NCBI GenBank assembly: GCA_020831635.1
Contig: JAFIGC010000001.1
Location: 57,217-121,216, forward strand
Reading direction: 5' to 3'
Length of the DNA: 64,000 nt
Source of the DNA: Verrucomicrobiota bacterium
Lineage (GTDB): Bacteria > Verrucomicrobiota > Kiritimatiellia > SS1-B-03-39 > UBA6053
The notes under the pieces were generated by a model. It was not told the origin of the DNA. It searched no databases and saw only the letters and a program-made list of their open reading frames with translations. Made by a program: the position numbers and the translations under genes. How positions within the stretch are numbered: the stretch's first letter is position 1; each line of letters opens with the position of its first letter. Of this stretch, positions 34,917 to 44,800 are shown one piece after another.

Positions 34917-37547
34917 CTATTCATTCGCGGCTACAGAATAGTGAAATTTATCCTCTCCGCCTTTCGTGGGGAAAAGCTCAATTTGCTCTGTACGCAGTAC
35001 TTTCAACCATTCAGGTGAATTTTGAAGGGGTATGGACCTGAGTTCTTTCGGTTCAACCTTTTGCAATCCTCCGCCATAACAACGCCCCATACGCTGAATC
35101 ACATGGTCGGGAATGTTATTCAGAAAATATAGCAATTCCTCTTCCCTTTCAGGATGGTTTTCCAGAAGCTTTAGAAGAAACGGACGAGGATAAAGGCAGA
35201 GAAATACATTCGTCGCCAAGGCCGCCGATCGGTTTAAAAAAAATCGGATTGGTGATGAGCCATCAGCGGCACCACGCCCCATATAGCTTGCGACAAAACG
35301 AGGTGGCTGACGGTTTTCCTGCGCATACCAAATCTTTCGATTTCTGCAAATATAACCATTGGCGACCCCACGTTTTTCACCTTCCTCCAAATATGTGGCC
35401 AAGTTAGGATCTTGTTTTCGTAGTTGTCTGATTTCTAGTTTGGCGGATATCAGGAATTTGACGCCTTTGACCAAGGGTGTTCCGAATTCATCGGATTCAA
35501 TGAGGTTATTTTTCAGATAACGAGGGCTTGGCAAAACCGGAACCAAAAATTTAGATTTTATGCCACTTTCCTTAACTTCTTTTGATCCAAGGAGAAAAAA
35601 CTCATTGTTTCCCGTGGCCAAACCTCTTGTGATATGGAACAACGCATCCAATGGCAATCCTGATTCCAGTGAAGGTTTGCTTTGATCAAAAAAAGCCCAT
35701 TTTTCTGTTGAAAGGCAATCTTTTTGAAGGATGTTTCGTAGCTCGGAAGGTGTTTCATAGTCACCTGAAGTCAATGTGACGGCACTCTGATCTTCCGGTT
35801 TATTTTTAGTATATGTGATAACGCAGGAAGAAACCAACGCATCATCAAACTGAACATCTTTCGGTTGGAACCGATGTATGCGAATAAGTGTCACATGTTC
35901 CTTTAAATATTCCCTGAGTGCACTCCCGTAGTTGGTGTACATGAATTCTGATGGTATTAGCCAAGAGGCAACGCCTCCTGAGGTAAGAAGATCATGAGAC
36001 AAAAGCATATAATAAATATATAGACCTGAAAGGCCGCTTACCCGAATGCCAAGCCTTTTTTTTACTTCGGCTTGAAGTTCGATTTTACGATCATGGTTTA
36101 AATGATGGTGTCGGACGTAAGGCGGATTAGTCACCAAAAGCTTGAAACGATTTTTTTCGTCCGTATCGTAGAACCATTTAAAAAAATCTTGAACCTTTAC
36201 TGTTAGATTCATGTTGCCGAACAGATTCATACAAATGTCGGCATATTTTGAATCTATTTCCACACCTGTGAAATGGTGTTTAGTCGGGCCTAGGCATGAA
36301 AAAGCTGAGAAAAAAACACCGCTTCCGCAGGCTGGTTCCAGCACATTGCATTCGGAAAGGTTGGGCGGAAGTAGAGTCTCGCCAAAGCGAACCATTTGTT
36401 TAGCCAACGTGAAAGGTGTTGAAAATTGCCCTAACTTATTCCTCTCGAGTGGAGATTTTGAAATGTCCACGGCCTGTTGTTTGCTCAGTCTTTCGGATTC
36501 CAAAAGTTCGGATTTGCTGTTGTAAATCCCCAAAGGCTCTTGAATCTTGTTTTTTTGTTTTTTGGTGGACGGTTCAGGTGTAAGGTAAATTAAGAGATCT
36601 TGAATGCGATGCTCCCAAACCCAATCTATCCCCTCTGCAGCTTCATATCCGAGATAACCCGTCTCAAAATAGCCGCATAAAAACAAGATAAACGATATGT
36701 TTTTCCCGAAAGTCGCCTTTAATTGAGAATATTTTTGAGCTTCCTCTTTCCTCCTTTTGTTGGTGTTGGTGGCATCTCCCGCAGATTTGGCCTCGATCAA
36801 GAGTGGTGCTTCGTTTGGCGGGCGGGATAGACGTGAAATAATGCAGTCGATCGGGATACGAACTTGACTTGGTGTGTCTCCCACGGAGAGGTTTGTTCGA
36901 AAAGAGTAGGTGCCCGGCGGCATCAACATCAAGTCTCTGACCTTATCCGAGCTAATTTCTTCATAGCCCATCGATTGTAAATACGTCTCAAGGGAGAGTA
37001 ATTGTCTTTTTTCTTGGGCATTTCGTATGATTGGATCTGCTGCCGCGCCACACAACCGGTCCGCAACGACGGATGCGCTTCGCTTGACATCCTCCTCCGT
37101 TGGATGAATTGTAGGGTTTTCCAGCCAAGGAAATAAATCACGGTCGGCCACCTCTTTCAATACATCCAGAATACGTACAAGATGAGCTTCAACCTCCTCT
37201 GACTTCATTCGCGGTGGAATGCGTGGAGGTTGTTTATCCGTGCCTTCCATGCTCATAATAAAATTTTTACTGCTGTACGACAACCCCATTAAGCGGTCTC
37301 TGGCCAAAGGGGGGGCGGATGTCATTCTTAAAAGCCCAAGAATGCCAGGGTTATTTTTTAAAAGTTTTGGCGAGAGTTTTCGTAGGTTATCGGTTTCGCG
37401 AAGCACGTCTTCGACAAATTTTGACTGCAAGTGTCGTTGTTTCCGATATGTCAAGGGTGCGAAGCGTAAAAACCAATTATTGTAAAAATCAATGGATTCA
37501 AGTGAATCCGCTTTCCAAAGGTGTGGCTTATCAGAATTGGCGGGCAT
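34917..37547 (-). CDS. Single-polypeptide restriction-modification enzyme: XamI-like endonuclease region fused to N6-adenine methyltransferase
   Basis: N-terminal HLWKADSLESIDFYNNWFLRFAP..., IPIDCIISRLSRPPNEAPLLIEAKSAGDATNTNKRRKEEAQKYSQLKATFG (PD-(D/E)xK-like); then VLEPACGSGVFFSAFSCLG and LLVTNPPYVRHHHLN (motifs I and IV). Locally AT-richer than the surroundings. Confidence 0.82.
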   Translation of the reverse strand: MPANSDKPHLWKADSLESIDFYNNWFLRFAPLTYRKQRHLQSKFVEDVLRETDNLRKLSPKLLKNNPGILGLLRMTSAPPLARDRLMGLSYSSKNFIMSMEGTDKQPPRIPPRMKSEEVEAHLVRILDVLKEVADRDLFPWLENPTIHPTEEDVKRSASVVADRLCGAAADPIIRNAQEKRQLLSLETYLQSMGYEEISSDKVRDLMLMPPGTYSFRTNLSVGDTPSQVRIPIDCIISRLSRPPNEAPLLIEAKSAGDATNTNKRRKEEAQKYSQLKATFGKNISFILFLCGYFETGYLGYEAAEGIDWVWEHRIQDLLIYLTPEPSTKKQKNKIQEPLGIYNSKSELLESERLSKQQAVDISKSPLERNKLGQFSTPFTLAKQMVRFGETLLPPNLSECNVLEPACGSGVFFSAFSCLGPTKHHFTGVEIDSKYADICMNLFGNMNLTVKVQDFFKWFYDTDEKNRFKLLVTNPPYVRHHHLNHDRKIELQAEVKKRLGIRVSGLSGLYIYYMLLSHDLLTSGGVASWLIPSEFMYTNYGSALREYLKEHVTLIRIHRFQPKDVQFDDALVSSCVITYTKNKPEDQSAVTLTSGDYETPSELRNILQKDCLSTEKWAFFDQSKPSLESGLPLDALFHITRGLATGNNEFFLLGSKEVKESGIKSKFLVPVLPSPRYLKNNLIESDEFGTPLVKGVKFLISAKLEIRQLRKQDPNLATYLEEGEKRGVANGYICRNRKIWYAQENRQPPRFVASYMGRGAADGSSPIRFFLNRSAALATNVFLCLYPRPFLLKLLENHPEREEELLYFLNNIPDHVIQRMGRCYGGGLQKVEPKELRSIPLQNSPEWLKVLRTEQIELFPTKGGEDKFHYSVAANE

Positions 37548-37739
37548 GTTTGAGAGTTTTTAAGGGATCAAGGTTCTTTGTTTCGATGAATTCTGACTTG
37601 ATGAACACAGGATAGAAGTCAAGAGAAAACCCTTTCGATAGATGTAGACAATGTGGATTGTTGGATGTTTCAACCGCATTTGCACAATTCGACAGTCATC
37701 CGTGTACCCCTGAACCCCGATCAATCTGCACTTTGGTTT

Positions 37740-40700
37740 TCAGCGATGTGACTTCTGCTTGAGCAACCTGATCAGGAGTACGCCTGCAATGAGTATCATG
37801 CCCCAGAGGACGATGGGGGAAACATCCGTTGAGATAGGGTCTTCTGAATCCGATCTGGATTCCTCGGCAAGCAAGGGGAATTCGCCGGGTTCGGCTTCGC
37901 CCAACAATTCGGCGGCCTGCGCCAAGGTCAGGCCGGGGGCGCTGATATAGAGGAGTCCGGTGACGAAATTGTGGGGTGCGGTTACGGGGTTGCCGTAGAG
38001 ATCGTGGATTCGTGCGCCGGGCGGGGTATGACGGAGGACGGCGGGTCCGCGTCCCGTGGGCAAGAGCACCACGGTGTTTTCGGTTTCGCCTTCATAGCGT
38101 TGGGCGTGGATGCCTTCGTTCAGGGCGGTATCCTCGGCAAAAGTTTTGTCTTCGAATTGCCAGGCCATGTTGGAGGTGGCGGGAGCGATGTGCGAGAGGA
38201 GTCCGTCCACATTGAGATAGCCGTAATTGGAAAGCCATCCGTCTTGGGGATACCAGGTGTAGATGAAGACCTTTTCCACGCCGGCGGCGAAGTTGGAGAG
38301 GAAATAGCGGACATATTGGGCCGCCTGGGCATCGGCGCGTCCGCGATGACGAAAGGGCGGGATGTTTTGGTAGAGATTAAAGATTTCGCTGAGCCCGTGC
38401 CCGCCCTCGCTGTTCCAGATGCGGGCCGAGGAGGGATGCGCCTCAAAAGTTTCGCGGATGGTTGCCAAGTCCTGGTCAAAGCGGTCCCCTGGAAAAGCCA
38501 GGCGGGTATTGGTGTATCGGTGGAAACTGAGGGCGTCGATGCCTTCGATGGCCCCCAAATCCCGGGCGGCGGTGTCAAAGCCTTTTTCCGACTCGCCGTA
38601 GTGGGGGCCGGTGTTCCACATGAGCAGTCCGGTGTAGCCGACCGCATCCGCTGCGGCGCGGGCGCGGCGGTTGAGTTCGACCAGCACTTCGGGACGTTCG
38701 CGCACGGGGCGTCCATCGACCACGTCCGCCACGAAAAATCCAGGAAGAAAGGGTTCGTTCCAGGTTTCCACCGCTTGAAGGCTGTCGCCCGCATGTTCCA
38801 GCAGACGACGGGCGTAGTCTTCAAACGCGTCCATGGCATCCATTCGCGGCGCGGCGGTGATGTGGTACCAACTGTTGCCCCGCCATTCCGGACTACGGGT
38901 GGAGTAGCGTTGGGGCACGCCCCCGAAATGGGTGAGAATCAGCAAGTCGTTTTCCGTGTTGGGGGCGATACGGCGGTCGACGCCCTCGAAATTCCAACTG
39001 CCGTCGGCGCGCTGTATGCCGTCCCAGTTGAATTTGTAATGCATGCGGTTCCAGTTGAAGCCGAGGGCTTTGGCCATGCGGGTGGCGGTGGGGGTGGCGG
39101 CGACGTGGGTGCCGAAGGGCGAATCGGGTGCGATGCGTCCCCAGTGACGGGGTTTGCGCACCCGGTGGAGGAGCAGTTCGGTGGGATTGCCGAGCGGCTG
39201 GTCTTGGGCATCGACGGCCTGCAGGGTCACCAGAAAACTTCCCAAGGCATTTGTCTCCGGCAAAGTGAAGGTTTGAATATCGGGAGACAGGGCGGGGAGC
39301 GTGACGGTTTCCCCGTACAGGTCGAGTACCGTAGCCTCCACGCGGGCCACGTTTTGGGTTTCGCCGTGCAGGACGATCCGCGCGGAAAGGGGTTCGTCTT
39401 CAAAGTAAAGGCCCCATTCGTTGACAGGAACGGCGTGGATTTCCACGGGTCCGGCGGTTTCGAAATCGGAAGCCTGTTCACCCAGTTCGACCATAATCTG
39501 ATCGACCCACAAGGTGCCGGCGGCGTGGCTGGTGAGACGGGCGAGGTACAGCATGTCCGGGGCGGGTGGTAGGAGGACGGTGAATTCGTAGCGCTGCCAC
39601 TCGGTGGTGAGTTGCACTTCCTTTTGCCACGGACTTCTCCAGAGCTGTTCGCGTGGCGGTCCCATGCGGAGATGCAGGGTCATGCCGGGTTGCTCGCTTT
39701 TGGCCCAGAGACTCAAAGTGTGGGCTTCGCCAGGCTTGCCAATGAAAGGGGAGGTGATCTGCATCATCGGACGTCCCTCGTAGTTGTGGGGCGTCATCCG
39801 CAGGGCCGGGAGGCCGGACGGACCGGGATGTTCGGGATCTGCCCCAAGGTGTTCCGCGGTGGTGCCGTTGGCGCCAATGGCCCAAGGAGCGGTGAGACCC
39901 AGGGGGAAGGTGGAGGTGTGCAGCAGATTGCCGGCGAAGGATTGTCCGGCCAGCGCCTGATCGGGGGTGAGATATTCGATCTCGAAGTCGGAAAGTTCGA
40001 ATGTGCCCGGACTTTCAAAGGAAAACATGAGCGTGGCATTGGGGTCTGCTTCCCGCACGGAGGCGAGCATTTCCACCACGCCCCATTCCGGGCGGGCGGT
40101 GAGGTTGGCATGCCAATAGTTTGTGTAGGGGGCCTCGCGTTGGCGCAGGCTGAGCGTTGCCGAGATATTGTCCTCGCTGCGCACCGGAATCCTCATGCGG
40201 ATGAGGTGGGACGGTTGTATCCGGATGTTCGGCACGCGGACTTGAACGATACCACTGCGGATTTCCCCAACCTCCACCCGCAGGGAATGGTCACCCTCGA
40301 AAGGATTGAGGGTTTGTGCGCGGTAGTTCACATCGACGTCCGCCCAGGCGGAATCTTCCTCCCATCCTTGGGGCAGGCCGCCGGTGATGCTTTCACGCGG
40401 AGAGTCCACGGGCACGTACTCGCCCTGAACGGAAACCACCACTTGGGCATCGGGCAGGACCGTGTCCGTCGCTGGATTCGCGCCCAGATTCGTCACCTCA
40501 AAGCGGCCAACGTCCAGCGTTTGTTCCGCTTCCCCCAAAAACAGGCAGAATTGGATGCGCCCCGCGGCCAAATCTTCGGTGATGGGGATCATAAAGGTCA
40601 ACGTTTCCCATTCCCCGCCCACCAAGAGGTTTGTGCTGAAGAGGGAGCGATACCCGGCTTCACGGTCTTGGACGAAGAACGGCACACGGGCCGCGTCCCG

Positions 40701-41009
40701 ATTGGGATCGCCGGAGCGCAGGGTCATGCGAACCCGCACGGTGTCACCCGACTGCAGGTCCGCCACAGAGACCGCGTTCAATTGAAGTTGGTGGACTTGT
40801 GGGGGTGTTTGCAACACGTGGATCCGCTGCGCCTCGGCAAACGCGGGATGGTCCGCGGGAACGGTTTCACGGGTCGCGAAATCTTCCATCCCCGGTCCTT
40901 TGGTCAAATGGATCGATTCAGGGGCGCCGGGGGCAATGACGGGAACCGTTTCCGCGAAAAGCCGAAGGCATCCAATGATCAGACTGAAACAGAAGGGAAA
41001 GGGGCGCAT
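37740..41009 (-). CDS. Large secreted/membrane-anchored clan-A-like glycoside hydrolase with CBM-like sandwich domains
   Basis: Signal peptide MRPFPFCFSLIIGCLRLFAE; AVETWNEPFLPGF (acid/base candidate), ARIWNSEGGHGLSEI (nucleophile candidate); C-terminal TM SPIVLWGMILIAGVLLIRLLKQKSHR. Confidence 0.75.
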   Translation of the reverse strand: MRPFPFCFSLIIGCLRLFAETVPVIAPGAPESIHLTKGPGMEDFATRETVPADHPAFAEAQRIHVLQTPPQVHQLQLNAVSVADLQSGDTVRVRMTLRSGDPNRDAARVPFFVQDREAGYRSLFSTNLLVGGEWETLTFMIPITEDLAAGRIQFCLFLGEAEQTLDVGRFEVTNLGANPATDTVLPDAQVVVSVQGEYVPVDSPRESITGGLPQGWEEDSAWADVDVNYRAQTLNPFEGDHSLRVEVGEIRSGIVQVRVPNIRIQPSHLIRMRIPVRSEDNISATLSLRQREAPYTNYWHANLTARPEWGVVEMLASVREADPNATLMFSFESPGTFELSDFEIEYLTPDQALAGQSFAGNLLHTSTFPLGLTAPWAIGANGTTAEHLGADPEHPGPSGLPALRMTPHNYEGRPMMQITSPFIGKPGEAHTLSLWAKSEQPGMTLHLRMGPPREQLWRSPWQKEVQLTTEWQRYEFTVLLPPAPDMLYLARLTSHAAGTLWVDQIMVELGEQASDFETAGPVEIHAVPVNEWGLYFEDEPLSARIVLHGETQNVARVEATVLDLYGETVTLPALSPDIQTFTLPETNALGSFLVTLQAVDAQDQPLGNPTELLLHRVRKPRHWGRIAPDSPFGTHVAATPTATRMAKALGFNWNRMHYKFNWDGIQRADGSWNFEGVDRRIAPNTENDLLILTHFGGVPQRYSTRSPEWRGNSWYHITAAPRMDAMDAFEDYARRLLEHAGDSLQAVETWNEPFLPGFFVADVVDGRPVRERPEVLVELNRRARAAADAVGYTGLLMWNTGPHYGESEKGFDTAARDLGAIEGIDALSFHRYTNTRLAFPGDRFDQDLATIRETFEAHPSSARIWNSEGGHGLSEIFNLYQNIPPFRHRGRADAQAAQYVRYFLSNFAAGVEKVFIYTWYPQDGWLSNYGYLNVDGLLSHIAPATSNMAWQFEDKTFAEDTALNEGIHAQRYEGETENTVVLLPTGRGPAVLRHTPPGARIHDLYGNPVTAPHNFVTGLLYISAPGLTLAQAAELLGEAEPGEFPLLAEESRSDSEDPISTDVSPIVLWGMILIAGVLLIRLLKQKSHR

Positions 41010-41166
41010 AATTTGTCTCCAAGGTTTGGCCAATGGTGAGTGAGGATATTCATGTATCCATCATGGGTCAAAGAAAAGGGTGAAGTGTTTTTCATGATCC
41101 ACCGTTCCCGGGAAAGGAAGCGCTTCGTGGGTTCACTGTAAACGAAACGTCAAAATGGCTGGTTTT

Positions 41167-41766
41167 TCAACGCGTGCAGGGGGAAATCCGTTTGGCCGTA
41201 CCGGGGATTCCGGTTTCGTGGAAGCGAATCATTTGATCCAAAAGCATGATCGCTTCCCTTGTGCACCAACATTTGTCTTTTTCCACCCAAGCCACTTGAT
41301 GCAGGATTTGGCTTTGCGTTCCGAATGCACATGCGGAAAAACGGGAAAGATCCATGTTTTCGGCAAAACCCGGGTGACGCGGGGTCGTGAAAATCACCCC
41401 CTGAATGTTTCGAGTGAAGAGAATGTTTTCGAGACGTTTGGCCGACAACCGCGGGGCATCAATTCTGAAAAGTTCCAATTGATATCTCAGTCTTTCCGCG
41501 GATTGACAAAACGCATCGAAAAGGCTTTCATCCGGGGCCTCGTCCACAATCCAAGCCAACACGGATGGCGCGGTATTCGTTTTGCGAAGCGATCCCATGA
41601 CCCTTGAGACTTCCGCGTTGGGCCGATAATCCAAGTCGCGGGCGATACGCTGAATCCGACTTCGGGTGGCTTCGGAAATGCGCGGATTGTTTCGCAAGGA
41701 GAGGGAAACCGTCGTGCGGGTCACTCCGGCGATGTCGGCGATGGTTTTCAGGTTGTGTGCTTTCAT
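41167..41766 (-). CDS. Short LacI-family regulator with apparent internal deletion
   Basis: MKAHNLKTIADIAGVTRTTVSLSLRNNPRISEATRSRIQRIARDLDYRPNAEVSRVMGSLR...; only ~199 aa, ending REAIMLLDQMIRFHETGIPGTAKRISPCTR. Confidence 0.75.
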   Translation of the reverse strand: MKAHNLKTIADIAGVTRTTVSLSLRNNPRISEATRSRIQRIARDLDYRPNAEVSRVMGSLRKTNTAPSVLAWIVDEAPDESLFDAFCQSAERLRYQLELFRIDAPRLSAKRLENILFTRNIQGVIFTTPRHPGFAENMDLSRFSACAFGTQSQILHQVAWVEKDKCWCTREAIMLLDQMIRFHETGIPGTAKRISPCTR

Positions 41767-41857
41767 GGCGTTGTCGGTTTCACGGGGAGGGTTGAGGGAT
41801 GTCATCCATGCTTTCGACAAATTGACGAAATTTGAAAGGAAATGAAATGGGGTCGTT

Positions 41858-41873
41858 GTGCAATCTTGCATGA
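41858..41873. promoter_or_regulatory. Putative operator GTGCAATCTTGCATGA
   Basis: TGCAA-TC-TTGCA palindrome upstream of the short LacI; 16/16 identical to 50680-50695. Confidence 0.6.
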
Positions 41874-41882
41874 GGTAAACGG

Positions 41883-44800
41883 CTAAGGCATGCGGACTTG
41901 AATTCGATAGGCGCGGACGGGGGCGGGGTCGGGATCTTGGATCACGATGATACCCGGGGTTTCCGTGGAAAGGTTCTGCTGCCCAACGAGGGGCGTCCAC
42001 CCGTCTGGGTCTCGCAGGTCGTCGTTGTAATACACGTCATAAACGCGTCCGGTGACGGTGGAGAATCCGAAGTCCTCGATGAGGAAGATCTGGGTCAAGG
42101 GGTTTTCGAGCCCCCAGACGAAGACCTGACGGCGGGTGTAGAGGGTGCCGTTGATTTCCACGGGTTCGTCGTTCAGGTTTCCGAAGGTGGCCATCTCCCA
42201 TTCGTCGTCGGCGCCACTGTCATTGCTGTCCACGAAGCCTTCCGAGGTCAAAAGCGTGAAAGTGGCAAGGGCAAAACCGGCGTGGGTCTCGTCCTCGATG
42301 CGCACCAAGGTTTCGTATCGGTTGGAAGTCGTCGGCAGGGCAGGGGAACCGTCGAATCGGCTGACCACGTTGAGCCCTGCGGGCGTGGTGGTGATGGTCG
42401 GACTTTTGCCGGTGCCGTCCACGGTTTGGGTGAGGTCGTTGAGACTGACGGTTGCCGGGGTTTTCAGGTAAGCGTCGGCCAAACGTTCCCCGATTTCCAT
42501 TGTTTGGGGCGAATTGAAGTGAATATCATCCCCGCCGGCGGGCCATAGATCGGCGCTGGGGGCCACCCGGGCAAATGGATCGGCTGCGGCGGCCATGAGC
42601 GCGTTGTTCACTTTGGCCACGTTTTCCGCAGTGAAGGCCGCGGAACGCGGGTTGATGTGCGAGGCCACGAAAAACAGTTCCGGCGCATGGAGATCGCTGC
42701 GAATTTGGCTCAGGAATGCGGCCAAATTGGCGGCATAGCCTTCGGCGCTCTCCGGTTGTGGCGAGTTGGAACTTGCGTCGCTCTCTCCCTGCAACCAGAA
42801 AAAGGCCTCCAATGACGCTTCGCGGTCTTCGATGATTTCCAACTCGGTACGGCGGGCGAGCAGATAGTCGCGGAGATCGTTGTAATAGGCGGAAGTATCG
42901 TTGTTGGCGGGGTCGAAATTTTGAAACAACGAGGCCCCATTGACTGCGAATTTCATCAGCGCGATGTCTTCGCCGTAGTGGGTTTGCAGTCGATGGCTCA
43001 GGGTGATCTCGGGGCCAAAGCCTTCGGCGTTCGGCCAGAAGGGTCCGTTGGTGGTGCCCACGTTTTGGACGTCCAACGGATTCCATCCGTTACTGGCATA
43101 TGGCGCCAAGGTGTCACCGTTTTTGTTGGCCACCAACCAGGCCCCGCGCACGCCGGGCACGCCGTTGCGGATCAGTTCCGGCAGGGCGTTGCGGTCATTG
43201 GAGCGGTATCCGACGGCATTGGACTGACCCGCCATGACAAAGGTGCGCATGGGCGAGGGCGCGGGGGCGCCTTCGCTGGCGGCGAAATTGTCCATCAGGG
43301 CCGCGTTGCCGTCGCGGCGCGCGCGCAGCACCGCCCAGAGGCGGGCGTCATTGGCCACGACGGGGTTGGAAACCGGGCTGTCGAGACTTTGCAGGCGTTC
43401 GCCGATTTCGCCACTGGCGTTGGATTCGAACAGGTCCAGGGTCAGTTCCGACGCGTTGGGACCGAGCCGCAGCCGCACGTAAATCCAACTGTTGTTGTCC
43501 AGCGCGAATGTGTCACCCGCGGCCACGGTGCTTTGTGCGCTGTCCGTGGCGGTTTTGTTGAGGATCTCCAGCCGGTAACCGCCGTTGTTGCTTAAGTTCA
43601 GAAGCCTGCCGGCCACATAGACGTTGGGATCCGAAGCCCCTCCCTGGAAATTCATGGTGGGGGAGGTGGCGAAGCCGAGCATGGCTGTGACCGAGTCGTA
43701 GCCGCTGTTGGCCTGTTCGCCGATGCGGACATGCACGCCCAGCGCATTGGCGTCCGAGGGATCAAACACCCGCGAGCGCAGGAGCAACTGGGGATTGCCG
43801 GAGGTGACCAGCGCCCCGGAGTTGTCAATCCCCCCGGTGGCCTGCAATGTGGCGGTGCCGTGGTTGACCCGGAAGTTTTGGGTCAACTCGTCGCCGCTTT
43901 CAAAGAAAACGAAAGGCGTTTCCGTATCGAATTCGCCCGTGATCAGCAGGCTGTCGCTGGCGGTTTCCACGGCATACAGGTCGGCGAAACTCGTGGCCAC
44001 GCGGATTTCGTCGAACTGGTCAAGGTTGCTGAATCCGGCGATGTCCAGTCTGCTGATGCCGGTCAGCGCTTCCTGCATATCGACTTCCCCGCTGGCGAGG
44101 GCATTCGCGGGAGATGCGCCGGAGACGTCGGGGTTCAGCCAGGCGCGCACTTTGCGGGCGGTGAAGTCAAACTCCATCACCGCAAAGAAGGTGGTGGGGG
44201 AGGGGTTGGCCCCCAGCAACTGCACGGAATTTCCCGTACCGGCCTCCAGAATCCAAAAGTCGGTGTTGTTTGCGTAGCGCACCCGGGCCCAGTTGCCGCC
44301 AGAGGTGTTTTCGCGAATGATCATTTGCGTGCCCCAATTTCCACTGTTTCGGTATAGCAGCGTGGAGACCCAAATGCTTCCGGTGGAATATTTTTCGGGG
44401 AAATTTCGCCGCGCGTCACCCCCGGCGCCCACATCCACCAGTTTGGCTGCACGCGTGCCGGATGTGCCGATGGTTCCGTTTTGCGCATACGTCAGCGCGG
44501 GTTCCACCAACACCGGACTGGCGTTGGCATGATACCAAGCGCCGCCCCAGCCCCATCCCGTCTCCTGGCCAGTCACCTCCGTATCCAACGCCCCGGCAAA
44601 CGACTCGCCGACGCGAGCCGCGGGCGCGGTGGCGGTGAGTTGCACCGGTGTTTCCGAGGCGGGTCCGCTGAGGGTCACGGCGAAGGTGTGGCTGTACTGC
44701 CCGTCGGGAATGATGACCGACGCGGGCGGCGTGAGCCGCGTGTCGTTGCTGTGCAGCAGCACCACCTGATCCCCCGCCAGCGTGTCGCGGGTGACGGTGA

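Noticed and set aside
34917-37547. Defense island or BREX/DISARM-type multi-gene system
   Set aside because: Only one RM-type gene is present; neighbours are LacI and glycoside hydrolase genes with no helicases, PglZ or other defense partners.
37971-41039. Long plus-strand ORFs (533 and 475 aa) antisense to the 1097-aa glycoside hydrolase
   Set aside because: Low-complexity, no signal peptide or domain; explained by GC-rich third positions of the true minus-strand gene.
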